A stretch of DNA of 64,000 nucleotides from Verrucomicrobiota bacterium (GTDB lineage: Bacteria; Auribacterota; JABMQX01; JAFGEW01): contig JAFGEW010000031.1 of assembly GCA_016931415.1 (NCBI GenBank), positions 62,001 to 126,000 of the forward strand. Reading direction: 5' to 3'. Below, one piece after another: positions 42,110 to 50,923 of this stretch. The notes under the pieces were generated by a model, which was given only the letters and a program-made list of their open reading frames with translations, ran no database searches and was not told where the DNA came from. The stretch's first letter is position 1. Each line of letters begins with the position of its first letter. A program made the position numbers and the translations under genes.

Positions 42110-43525
42110 ATGGACCCGATGAAACTGGCTGAAATAGCCGCTGTAACCCGTGGTTGCCTCGTCGGTGGGTCGCCACAGGCAACCGTGTGCTCGGTCTCGA
42201 CCGACACCCGCACTTTGCGGCCCGGCGATCTGTTCGTCGCCCTCGTCGGCGAGCATTTCGATGGACACGGCTTTGCCGCTCAAGCGCTGGCCAAACGCGC
42301 CACGGCTGTCGTCGTCAATGAGGCCCGCGTTCCTCATGGCACCGCGTACAAGCCGGCTATCCTCGTCGAGGACACAACACAAGCGCTCCAGGGCATCGCA
42401 CGCGCCAACCGCGAACGCAGCCGCTGCACGGTCGTTGCCATCACGGGCAGCAACGGCAAAACGACGACGAAAGACTTCATCGCAACGCTCGCCGGGCGGC
42501 ATGTCAAGACGGTCTCGAGCGAAGGCTCGTTCAACAACCACGTCGGCGTGCCGGTCACGCTCCTGCGCATCGAGGCGGGCACACGGCTCGCCGTGGTCGA
42601 GATCGGCATGAGCGCCGCGGGCGAGATCCGCGCGCTCGCTGGGGTGGCCCGGCCCGAGGTCGGGGTCGTCACGAACGTCAATCCTGCGCACCTCGAGTTC
42701 TTCGACTCGGTCGCAGCGATTGCCGACGCCAAGGCGGAGCTCGTCGAATCGCTACCGGACGACGGCACGGCCGTGCTCAACATCGACGACGCGTGGGTGC
42801 GCCAGATCGGCGAGCGCTGGACAGGTCGCCGCGTCACATTTGGAACGAACCCAGAGGCCGACGTGCAGCTCTCGATCCTCGATGAGACGACGCGCGGGTC
42901 CGAGGTGCGGTTGAGATGCTTCAGCGACGAACTCGACGCACTCGTCCCGGCTCCGGGCCGCCACAACGCGCTCAACGCGACGGCGGCGCTCGCCGCCTGC
43001 TGCGCCGTCGGGCTCGATCCGAAAATCGTCGTCGACGGATTTGCCGCGCTCCAGTTGCCCAAGATGCGCTTCGAGCGACGCGAGGTCCGCGGCATGCTCG
43101 TCATCAACGACGCGTACAATGCCAATCCGGAATCGGTGCGGGCGGCGCTCGAGACGTTCGCCGCCATGCCCGTCGAAGGCCGGCGTGTCGTCGTGCTCGG
43201 CGAGATGCGTGAGCTCGGTGACCACAGCCTCGACGCGCACCGCGAGGTCGGCCGGCTTGTGGCCACGCACGGCTTCGCGCGGCTCGTCACTACCGGCGGC
43301 TACGCGGGCCGCATTGCCGAGGCCGCCGTCGAATACGGGATGGCTGCGCGCTGCGTGATGCCGTGCAGCGGAACCGAGGAGGCGACAAAGCGGCTCCGCG
43401 GCGAGCTGCGGCCCGGCGACGCCGTGCTCATCAAGGGTTCTCGGGCCATCGGAATGGAACGCATCGCAGAGGGACTCGCGACACTCGACGAGCGCACCAC
43501 GCGGCGCTCGACGAGCCGCACATAA
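42110..43525 (+). CDS. murF: UDP-MurNAc-pentapeptide synthetase MurF
   Basis: A Mur ligase of 471 residues that adds D-Ala-D-Ala to the UDP-MurNAc-tripeptide. It has the STDTRTLRPGDLFVALVG N-domain, P-loop TGSNGKTTTK, GSFNNHVGVPVTLL, a carbamoyl-Lys segment (ADAKAELVE) and DAYNANPESVRAAL. ATG 42110, with a second ATG 9 bases later, begins 19 bases after murE. The substrate dipeptide comes from Ddl in the same cluster. Confidence 0.95.
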   Translation: MDPMKLAEIAAVTRGCLVGGSPQATVCSVSTDTRTLRPGDLFVALVGEHFDGHGFAAQALAKRATAVVVNEARVPHGTAYKPAILVEDTTQALQGIARANRERSRCTVVAITGSNGKTTTKDFIATLAGRHVKTVSSEGSFNNHVGVPVTLLRIEAGTRLAVVEIGMSAAGEIRALAGVARPEVGVVTNVNPAHLEFFDSVAAIADAKAELVESLPDDGTAVLNIDDAWVRQIGERWTGRRVTFGTNPEADVQLSILDETTRGSEVRLRCFSDELDALVPAPGRHNALNATAALAACCAVGLDPKIVVDGFAALQLPKMRFERREVRGMLVINDAYNANPESVRAALETFAAMPVEGRRVVVLGEMRELGDHSLDAHREVGRLVATHGFARLVTTGGYAGRIAEAAVEYGMAARCVMPCSGTEEATKRLRGELRPGDAVLIKGSRAIGMERIAEGLATLDERTTRRSTSRT

Positions 43526-43528
43526 GCT

Positions 43529-44764
43529 ATGCTCTACTACCTCTTCACATGGCTCCAACAATACATGTCGCCGTTGCGCGTCTTCCAGTACCTCTCGGTG
43601 CGCGCCACGCTTGCGGCGATTACGGCCATGGCGCTCAGCATCATGCTCGGACCGTGGCTGATCCGGAAGCTCTATGCGCTCAAGATCGGCCAGCCCATCC
43701 GCAAGGACGAATGCCCGCCACTCCATGCTCTGCACCGAAGCAAGGAGGGCACCCCGACCATGGGCGGCGTGCTCATCGTGGCCGCTATGGTATTGCCGAC
43801 ACTGCTGTGGGCCGACATGCTTAGCGTCTTCGTGCTGCTCGTGGTGGGCGCGACGTTGTGGCTCGGTGTGCTCGGCGGCATCGACGACTACCTCAAGATC
43901 AAGCAGCGCAACAGCAAGGGCCTCCGGGCGCGCACGAAGCTCGCCTGGCAGGTGCTGCTCGGGGCACTCGTGGGCTGCGTGCTCGTCGCCATGCCCGAGC
44001 CGGGGCGCCTGCTTTCCACGACCCAGCCGAACCTGCTTAAGAGCCTGTCTGGCGAATCGGCCGAGGAGGCCGTGAATGGCACGGTCAACGGCACCCACCC
44101 GGCCCCCGACGTACGGAATGTTATCCGCGATTACGGCATCCGCGGCTATCCCAAGACGCTGTTCCTGCCGTTCTACCGCTATCCGCTGGTCTGGCTCGGC
44201 GCGTTCTATGCGCTACTCGCCGTCTTCGTCATCGCCGGCTCGTCGAACGCCGTCAACCTCACCGATGGGCTCGACGGGTTGGCGATCGGCTGCTCGACGA
44301 CTGTCGCGTTCGTCTACGTCGTCATCAGCTACCTCACGGGCAACTTCCTGCTCGCCGACTACCTCAACATCGAATTCATCAACGGCAGCGGTGAGCTTGT
44401 GATCTTCCTCGCGAGCATGATCGGCGCGGGGCTCGGATTCTTGTGGTTCAACGCGCACCCGGCGCAGATCTTCATGGGCGACACGGGAAGCCTCGCGCTC
44501 GGCGGGGCACTTGGGACGGTCGCCTTGATCGTCAAGAAGGAGTTCCTCCTGCTGATCGCCGGCGGCATCTTCGTTATCGAAGCGCTGTCAGTCATCCTGC
44601 AGGTGGCGTTTTTTAAGTGGAAGCGGCGTCGCATCTTCCGTATGTCGCCGCTGCATCACCATTTCGAGATGTGTGGATGGAGCGAGACGAAAGTCACCGT
44701 GCGGTTCTGGATCATCGCGATCACGTTCGCGCTCCTGAGCCTCGCCTCGCTCAAGTTGCAGTAG
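43529..44764 (+). CDS. mraY: Phospho-MurNAc-pentapeptide transferase MraY
   Basis: A polytopic membrane enzyme of 411 residues that makes lipid I. Conserved elements are GTPTMGG, DDYLKIKQRNSKGL (Mg-binding Asp pair), NLTDGLDGLA, FMGDTGSLALGG and SPLHHHFE. It is longer than the usual 320-365 residues because of about 40 extra polar residues near 165-205 (PNLLKSLSGESAEEAVNG...). It is 3 bases from both neighbours, murF and murD. Confidence 0.95.
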   Translation: MLYYLFTWLQQYMSPLRVFQYLSVRATLAAITAMALSIMLGPWLIRKLYALKIGQPIRKDECPPLHALHRSKEGTPTMGGVLIVAAMVLPTLLWADMLSVFVLLVVGATLWLGVLGGIDDYLKIKQRNSKGLRARTKLAWQVLLGALVGCVLVAMPEPGRLLSTTQPNLLKSLSGESAEEAVNGTVNGTHPAPDVRNVIRDYGIRGYPKTLFLPFYRYPLVWLGAFYALLAVFVIAGSSNAVNLTDGLDGLAIGCSTTVAFVYVVISYLTGNFLLADYLNIEFINGSGELVIFLASMIGAGLGFLWFNAHPAQIFMGDTGSLALGGALGTVALIVKKEFLLLIAGGIFVIEALSVILQVAFFKWKRRRIFRMSPLHHHFEMCGWSETKVTVRFWIIAITFALLSLASLKLQ

Positions 44765-44767
44765 CCC

Positions 44768-46126
44768 ATGAGAGAGTGGCGGGATAGACAGGTGCTCGTC
44801 GTCGGGCTCGGGGTGAGCGGCGAGGCTGCGGCGCGCTTCCTCGTCGAGCAAGGCGCACGCGTTGCCGCAACCGATGCCGGTGCCAGCGACCGCCTCCGCG
44901 CGCTCAAGACTGAGCTTGAGCGCCTCGGGGCACGCGTCGAGATCGGCGGCCACACCGCCTCGTGCCTCGACGGCATCGGGCTTGTTGTGCTCAGCCCGGG
45001 CGTGCCGCCATCGGCGCTGCCCGTGCGGCTCGCCGACGAACGCGGCGTGCCGGTAATCAGCGAGATCGAGCTCGCCTACCGCCAATGCGCTGCCCGCATC
45101 GCCGCCATCACCGGCACGAACGGCAAGACGACAGTGACGCGCCTCGTCGAGCGCCTTCTCACGGCCGGCGGGATCGGAAGCATCACCGCGGGCAACATCG
45201 GTGATCCGCTCATCGAGCAGGCGCGGGCTGTCGGGCCGAACGGCGTGCTCGCCATCGAGCTGAGTTCCTTCCAACTCGAGCGCATCGAGCGGTTCCGGCC
45301 GCAGGTCGGCGTGCTGCTGAACGTGACGCCCGACCACATGGACCGCTACGCGACGCTCGACGACTACGCGCGTGCCAAAATGCGCCTCTTCGAGAACCAG
45401 ACGCCCGATGACACAGCCGTCGTGCATGAATCCGTCATCGCGCTGGGCTACCGGCCCGAGGGCATGCGCGTCGTCGTCTACGGCGACGGGCCGGAATGCG
45501 ATCTGCGCCTCGACGGGGAGACGGTTGTGAGCCGGCCCACCGGCCGGCGCTACGAGTTGCGAGGCCTCTGGCACCTGCCCGGCCGGTTCAACACGCACAA
45601 CGCGATGGGGGCGCTGGCTGTCGCCGAGGCGTTCGGGGTCGGGCGGGAGCCGATCCTCGAGGCGCTTGGCGCCTTCCGCGGCCTGCCGCACCGGCTCGAA
45701 CTCGTCGCCGAACAATGCGGCGTCCGCTATGTCAACGATTCGAAGGGCACGAACGTCGACGCGGTCGAGAAGGCGCTCGACGCGATCCAGGCTCCCGTCG
45801 TGCTCATCGCGGGAGGGCTCGACAAGGACCTGGACTTCGAGTCGCTGCGCCCCAAGGTTCGCGCCTGGGTGAAGAAGCTTGTGCTCATCGGCACGGCGGC
45901 GCCGAAGCTCGCGCGCACATTCGCCGACTCAACGGACTGCGTGCTCGCCGGATCGCTTGACGAGGCGGTGGAAATCGCCCGCAGGAGCGCGCGGCCCGGC
46001 GACACCGTGCTGCTCTCGCCCGGATGCGCGAGCTTCGACATGTTCCGCGACTACGCCGACCGCGGCAACCAGTTCAAGGCATGCGTTCGAACCAAAGCGG
46101 CCTGCACGAAAGCCGCCGAAACCTGA
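44768..46126 (+). CDS. murD: UDP-MurNAc-L-alanine:D-glutamate ligase MurD
   Basis: A 452-residue cytoplasmic Mur ligase. The N-terminal Rossmann region (VLVVGLGVSGEAAARFLVEQ) binds the UDP sugar. The P-loop is TGTNGKTTVTR. ELSSFQLERI, TPDHMDRYATLDDYARAKMR and NDSKGTNVDAVEKAL follow, all typical of MurD. It starts 3 bases after mraY. It adds D-Glu as the second peptide residue. Confidence 0.95.
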   Translation: MREWRDRQVLVVGLGVSGEAAARFLVEQGARVAATDAGASDRLRALKTELERLGARVEIGGHTASCLDGIGLVVLSPGVPPSALPVRLADERGVPVISEIELAYRQCAARIAAITGTNGKTTVTRLVERLLTAGGIGSITAGNIGDPLIEQARAVGPNGVLAIELSSFQLERIERFRPQVGVLLNVTPDHMDRYATLDDYARAKMRLFENQTPDDTAVVHESVIALGYRPEGMRVVVYGDGPECDLRLDGETVVSRPTGRRYELRGLWHLPGRFNTHNAMGALAVAEAFGVGREPILEALGAFRGLPHRLELVAEQCGVRYVNDSKGTNVDAVEKALDAIQAPVVLIAGGLDKDLDFESLRPKVRAWVKKLVLIGTAAPKLARTFADSTDCVLAGSLDEAVEIARRSARPGDTVLLSPGCASFDMFRDYADRGNQFKACVRTKAACTKAAET

Positions 46127-46159
46127 GAGAACACGATCCCGAAGAAAAGGAGACAAACG

Positions 46160-46984
46160 ATGGAACGGCGAGCACGTCGGAGACTTGATGCCTGGATTGT
46201 TGTGGCCATTGTGCACGTGGGCATCGCCCTGCTGCTCATCTCGTCAACGGGCGGCTGCGGCCACTCGACCAAGGAAACCGGCGACACGACGATGGCGCCG
46301 ACGCCCGAGGACATCGATATCAGGAACGTCGACACCGTCTATGAGGTTGACGACGCGCCCGTGGTCGTCAGTGATCGGGACGACACGGTCACTCACTCGG
46401 TGAGAAGCACCACGAGCGTCACGCCAGGCAACGAGGTTCGCTACGTTGTGCAGGCCGGCGACAGCCTCTGGAAAATCTCACGCAAGTTCGGCGTCAGTGT
46501 CGAGGCGATCGCTGACCGCAACGACATCAGCGACACGAGCCTGATCCGCGAGGGCCGTGAGCTGTGGATCCCAAACCCGACCAAGACGGTCGGCCAGACA
46601 CCGACCAGTCCAGCCACAGGCACAACGACCACCCCGACGGTGACAGAGACCACTGTGACGGATCCAGCGGGAACGGACCCAGCGGGAACGGACCCAACGA
46701 CGACGGAAACGATGCTCATCGACACGACGACCGACACGACTGTGATCGATCCGGTAACCGGTGAGGCCACGACGCCCGTCGAGACTACGCCGCCGGTCGA
46801 GCCGGTCAACACCGGCACGGTTGAGACGATCGAGTACGTCGTACAGCCGGGCGACACCCTCTGGAAGCTTGCCCGCGAGTACCACACGACGACGAAGATC
46901 ATCATGGACCTCAACGGGATCACGGATCCTCGCAAGATGCGTGCGGGCGACACGATCCTCGTGCCGAGACCCGTCGGGCAGTAA
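46160..46984 (+). CDS. Membrane-anchored protein with two LysM domains
   Basis: A 274-residue protein. One N-terminal membrane segment (about 11-29, ending in a GGCG that could also be a lipobox) is followed by an acidic linker. LysM 1 (about 93-140, YVVQAGDSLWKISRKFGVSV) and LysM 2 (about 224-272, YVVQPGDTLWKLAREYHTTT) are separated by 80 Thr/Pro-rich residues with TDPAG repeats. LysM binds N-acetylglucosamine chains, so it probably tethers to peptidoglycan. No catalytic domain is present. Its place between murD and ftsW suggests a divisome or wall-attachment role. A GGAGA site precedes ATG 46160. Confidence 0.88.
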   Translation: MERRARRRLDAWIVVAIVHVGIALLLISSTGGCGHSTKETGDTTMAPTPEDIDIRNVDTVYEVDDAPVVVSDRDDTVTHSVRSTTSVTPGNEVRYVVQAGDSLWKISRKFGVSVEAIADRNDISDTSLIREGRELWIPNPTKTVGQTPTSPATGTTTTPTVTETTVTDPAGTDPAGTDPTTTETMLIDTTTDTTVIDPVTGEATTPVETTPPVEPVNTGTVETIEYVVQPGDTLWKLAREYHTTTKIIMDLNGITDPRKMRAGDTILVPRPVGQ

Positions 46985-46986
46985 CC

Positions 46987-48129
46987 ATGGAACGCGAACG
47001 CCTGCTCATCCTGCTCATCGTTACGCTCCTGATGGGCATCGGGTTCATCATGATCCTCAACTTAGGCGCCTACCATCGTGCGCCCGGCGAGGAATCGGAT
47101 GGGCGCGATCTGCTCCGGCAGCAGGCGTTGTGGGCCGCGCTCGGCCTCATCGCGTTCGCCGTCGCCTCCCGCCTTCCCTACGCTGTGGTGGTTCGGTTCA
47201 GTCCGTTTGTTCTTGTCGGTGTGCTTGGGCTGCTCGTGCTCACGCACGTTGGGGGAATCGGCGTCACGCGCAACGGCGCATCGCGCTGGGTACGCTTCGG
47301 GCCGCTTGAGGTTCAGCCGGCCGAGATGGCCAAGTACGCGCTCATCATCTACTTCGCCGGCGCGCTCGCTCGCCGGCAGCGGCGTATCGACCGGCCCGGC
47401 TCGTTCGTCCTGCTGAGTCTGCCGCTCGCCGCCGTCGGGCTGCTTATCATCAAGCAGCCCGACCTGAGCACGACGCTGCTCATCGCCTGCACGACGGGGC
47501 TGGTGTTCTTCTGCGCGGGCGTGCCCGTGCGGTACCTGGCCGGATCGGCGATGCTCGGCGTGCCGTTCGTCGTGGTCAAAGTGCTCCAGTCGAAGTACCA
47601 GCTCATGCGGATTCTGGCGCTCATCGATCCGCTCAAGTACCGCTTCGACTATGGTTACCAGCAGTACCAGTCGCTCATCGCGCTCGGCTCAGGCGGCCCA
47701 TTCGGTGTCGGCTTGGCGGCAAGTCACCAGAAGCTGGGCTACCTGACCTATGCCTACAACGACTTCATCGCCGCGATCATCGGCGAGGAGTTCGGCTTCC
47801 TCGGGATCTGCGCCGTGCTGCTGCTCTACACGGCGTTGGTCCTCGTCGGGTTCCGGATCGCGTTTCGCACGCAGGATCTGCGCGGCACGCTGCTCGCCGC
47901 CGGAATCAGCTCGCTCATCGGCTTGCAGGCCATCATCCATATCGGCGTCGTCAGCTCGACGCTGCCGGCGACGGGTCTCAACCTGCCGTTTGTGAGCTTC
48001 GGTGGATCGAATCTATTCATGAACTTCATCGGTCTGGGCATCCTGCTCAACGTGAGCCGCGCCACCGAGCGCGTGCCGCGCCACCAGCACGGGCTCCGGA
48101 TCGGTCAACGACGTCTCGCGCGCGCCTAG
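46987..48129 (+). CDS. ftsW: Septal peptidoglycan polymerase FtsW
   Basis: A SEDS-family membrane protein of 380 residues with about ten membrane helices. Diagnostic parts: GASRWVRFGPLEVQPAEMAK, KQPDLSTTLLI, the DP...YGYQQYQSLIALGSGG loop, NDFIAAIIGEEFGFLG and LPFVSFGGSNLF. SEDS proteins polymerise lipid II with a class B PBP; the partner FtsI is in the same cluster. It starts 2 bases after the LysM gene. Confidence 0.93.
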   Translation: MERERLLILLIVTLLMGIGFIMILNLGAYHRAPGEESDGRDLLRQQALWAALGLIAFAVASRLPYAVVVRFSPFVLVGVLGLLVLTHVGGIGVTRNGASRWVRFGPLEVQPAEMAKYALIIYFAGALARRQRRIDRPGSFVLLSLPLAAVGLLIIKQPDLSTTLLIACTTGLVFFCAGVPVRYLAGSAMLGVPFVVVKVLQSKYQLMRILALIDPLKYRFDYGYQQYQSLIALGSGGPFGVGLAASHQKLGYLTYAYNDFIAAIIGEEFGFLGICAVLLLYTALVLVGFRIAFRTQDLRGTLLAAGISSLIGLQAIIHIGVVSSTLPATGLNLPFVSFGGSNLFMNFIGLGILLNVSRATERVPRHQHGLRIGQRRLARA

Positions 48130-48181
48130 GAGACCGTCTCGCGCGCGCCGTGCTCTTTGAAGGAAACGGAGGGATGCGCCG

Positions 48182-49300
48182 ATGGCCACGGTGCTAGTAG
48201 CGAGCGGCGGCACGGGCGGGCACCTCTTTCCCGCACTCGCACTCGCCGCCGAGCTTGTCCGGCGCAGCGCCTCGACAAGGGTCGCCTTCGTCGGCGCGGG
48301 CCGCACGCGGACCGCAGGTCCGGCCTCGGGCGACGCGGTCACGAGCGCAGGATTTGAGTGGCACGCCGTGCCGGGGCGCGGCTTGCAGCGCCGCAACGTG
48401 CTTGGCCTGGTCCCATTCGCGTGGGACCTGACCCGTGGCTACGTGGCCGCACGTCGGCTCGTCCGGCGTCTGCGGCCCGACGTCGCCGTCGGGTTCGGCA
48501 ACTTCGGTAGCGTGGCCCCGCTCGTAGCGGCGCACCGTCGTGGCGTCCCCGTCGTTATCCACGAGGCGAACGCTCTTGCCGGTAAGGCGAACCGCTGGCT
48601 TGCCCGCTACGCCCGGACGGTGGCCGTGCAGTTCGAGCGCGCAGCCGACGGGCTGACGCTCGCACCGGGGGGCCGCGTCGAGACGGTCGGCATGCCCGTG
48701 CGCGAGGCCTTGTTCGGCCTGCCGGCGAAAGCCGAGGCACGCCGCGTCTACGGGCTCGACGAGAGCGCATTCACGCTGCTGGTCATGGGCGGTAGCCAGG
48801 GCGCGCGACGGCTTAACGAGGTGGTCTGCGCCATGCTGCCGCAACTCGCGGCGATGACGCCGCACGTGCAGGTCGTCCACCTGTGCGGCCGGCCCGACGA
48901 GGAAGCGGTGCGGACCGCGTACGCCCCAGGCAGCGTACGGCATGCGGTGCGTGCGTTTGAACCGCAGATGGAACGCGCGTACGCCGCCGCCGATTGCGCG
49001 CTGTGCCGTGCGGGTGCCGCGACGCTCGCCGAACTGGCCGTGACCGGCACACCGGCGTTGCTCGTGCCGTATCCGTACGCGACCGAGGCGCATCAGGCGC
49101 GAAACGCTGACGTGCTCGCGCAGGGCGGGGCCGCATACGTCGCGGCTCAGGCGGACTTCGGGTCCGACGCAGTACTCGACTTTCTGCGACAGATGAAGGA
49201 CGCGCAGACGCGGGAGGCGATGGCTGCCAGCGTCCGGCGCTTCGCCAGACCGGACGCAACAAGGCGACTCGCCGACCTCGTTGAGGAAGAGATGGCATGA
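48182..49300 (+). CDS. murG: UDP-GlcNAc transferase MurG
   Basis: A 372-residue GT-B glycosyltransferase that turns lipid I into lipid II on the inner face of the membrane. It has the N-terminal ASGGTGGHLFPALALA loop, GFGNFGSVAPLVAA, VIHEANALAGKANRWLA, the second-domain MGGSQGARRLNE and the donor-site stretch CRAGAATLAELAVTGTPALL, then PYATEAHQARNA. The GATLAEL-type motif and the QxxNA end are intact. GGAGG lies upstream of ATG 48182. The stop overlaps the next start (ATGA). Confidence 0.95.
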   Translation: MATVLVASGGTGGHLFPALALAAELVRRSASTRVAFVGAGRTRTAGPASGDAVTSAGFEWHAVPGRGLQRRNVLGLVPFAWDLTRGYVAARRLVRRLRPDVAVGFGNFGSVAPLVAAHRRGVPVVIHEANALAGKANRWLARYARTVAVQFERAADGLTLAPGGRVETVGMPVREALFGLPAKAEARRVYGLDESAFTLLVMGGSQGARRLNEVVCAMLPQLAAMTPHVQVVHLCGRPDEEAVRTAYAPGSVRHAVRAFEPQMERAYAAADCALCRAGAATLAELAVTGTPALLVPYPYATEAHQARNADVLAQGGAAYVAAQADFGSDAVLDFLRQMKDAQTREAMAASVRRFARPDATRRLADLVEEEMA

Positions 49301-50916
49301 GGATTGCATTGGATAGAGGTGGAGTGGTCTTATTCCTCTCCGTCGTCGTGCTCTGGGCGGGTGCAACGGCCGCCCCGGGCAATGGGGATCCGGCCGCGTT
49401 GCGCGCCGACGCCCTCGACACGCTCGCGGACCTGGTCCTGTCGGACGAACCGCTTGATCCGGCCGTCCGCAACGCTGCCGTGATGCTGCTGGGCGAGTAC
49501 GGTGGCGCGCAACACACCGCCGTGCTCCTGCAGCGCCTCGACGCCTCGACGAGCAACGAGGAGAAGGTTGCCGTTGTGCGGGCGCTCGGCCGGCTTGGCG
49601 ACACAACCGCGTTCCCCACGCTGCACGCGCTATTCACCGCACCCGGTGTTCACCGGACCACCGAGGATCTCGCGTGGTCAGTGCCCGACGCGGCGGCCCA
49701 CGCGCTCGTCGAACTCGGCGACAAGGGTATCGACGACGTGCTCGAAGGCCTTGGCGGCATGGACGCCCAGGTCCGGCGCCGCGCCCTCCATGTCATCGCG
49801 CATTCGGGGGACCTTGCCACGGTTGAACGACTCGCGCCGCTCGCCAAAGATGCCGACCGCTGGGTGCGTCTTGACGTCGCCGAAATGCTTGGCACTCTCG
49901 GCGACGCAACCGCCGTGCCCGCACTCAAGCCGCTGCTCACCGACGGCGACGCCGACGTCCGTCTCGCGGCCGCGCGGTCGCTCGCCCGGCTTGGCGACGC
50001 CGGCGGCGCCAAACAGCTCGAGCGCGCCGCGCACATCGAGACCGAGCGTGCCCTCGCCCTCCGCCTCCTCGCGCGGCTCGAACCCCAGCAGCACCTCGAG
50101 GCCCTGCTCGACCACATGAAGGACGACGTGAGCGAAGCAGAGCTCGACGACGTCGCCGCGTTGCTGGCCGCATGCGAGCCCGACGATGTTGTCCCGCGTC
50201 TGCTCGCCGCGTGCAGCGACGATGACGCCGATCTACGCGCGCACGCCGCCGCCGTCTTGGGCCGCCTGCGCGCCCTCGATGCCGTCGAGACGCTTGTCAC
50301 GTTGCTCAAAGACCCGTCGTGGGACGTGCGCCGCGATGCCGCCGGCGCGCTGGGCCGGATCGGCTCGAAGGCGGCACGCCCAGGGCTCGAGTCGCTCGCG
50401 CAGCAACTCAAGCTCCGGGTACGCGACGCCTCGTCTGCGCCCGCGCGCGAGGCGTGTGCCGTCGCCTTAGTGCGCCTCGGCGATCCGGACAGCGCTGCGC
50501 CGATGTGCGTCTTCCATGTCGGTGAGCGACCGAGCCTCGCCGTGTCTCCCGAGGTCGCCGCGCTTGTCGACGGCGAGACAATCGAGCGCGCACTCCTCGG
50601 CGCGATCCGCCAGCCTGATCAAGGCCAGCCGATCGAGCGGTTGCTCAACGACCTGCACGCACTCGGGTTGACCGGCAGCCGCGCGGGGGGGCTTGCGATT
50701 GAGGACCTCCTGCACAGCCGGCCGTACGCGACGATGCTCGCGGTCAACGTGCCGGAGGTCTGGGCCGGGCTGCTCGACGCGCTTGGCGCGTGCGCCGGTC
50801 CGGCCGCGGCGAGGACAGCGGCCATCTACGCCGACGACGAGATTCCGCTTGTACGTATGGCCGCCTGTCGTGCGATACTCCGATTGACGAGCATCGAAGA
50901 ACAGAAGGGGGACTGA
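49297..50916 (+). CDS. Exported HEAT-repeat protein inside the dcw cluster
   Basis: A 539-residue protein with a probable signal peptide (GGVVLFLSVVVLWAGATAAPG) followed by about ten HEAT-like helical repeats, for example VAVVRALGRLGDTTAFPTL, LDVAEMLGTLGDATAVPAL, LAAARSLARLGDAGGAKQL and DVRRDAAGALGRIGSKAA. Such solenoids are binding scaffolds; no catalytic part is seen. It is translationally coupled to murG and followed 7 bases later by murC, so it is a real member of the operon. I know no standard dcw gene of this kind. A periplasmic scaffold for the divisome is an inference. Confidence 0.8.
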   Translation: MRIALDRGGVVLFLSVVVLWAGATAAPGNGDPAALRADALDTLADLVLSDEPLDPAVRNAAVMLLGEYGGAQHTAVLLQRLDASTSNEEKVAVVRALGRLGDTTAFPTLHALFTAPGVHRTTEDLAWSVPDAAAHALVELGDKGIDDVLEGLGGMDAQVRRRALHVIAHSGDLATVERLAPLAKDADRWVRLDVAEMLGTLGDATAVPALKPLLTDGDADVRLAAARSLARLGDAGGAKQLERAAHIETERALALRLLARLEPQQHLEALLDHMKDDVSEAELDDVAALLAACEPDDVVPRLLAACSDDDADLRAHAAAVLGRLRALDAVETLVTLLKDPSWDVRRDAAGALGRIGSKAARPGLESLAQQLKLRVRDASSAPAREACAVALVRLGDPDSAAPMCVFHVGERPSLAVSPEVAALVDGETIERALLGAIRQPDQGQPIERLLNDLHALGLTGSRAGGLAIEDLLHSRPYATMLAVNVPEVWAGLLDALGACAGPAAARTAAIYADDEIPLVRMAACRAILRLTSIEEQKGD

Positions 50917-50923
50917 CCACCGC

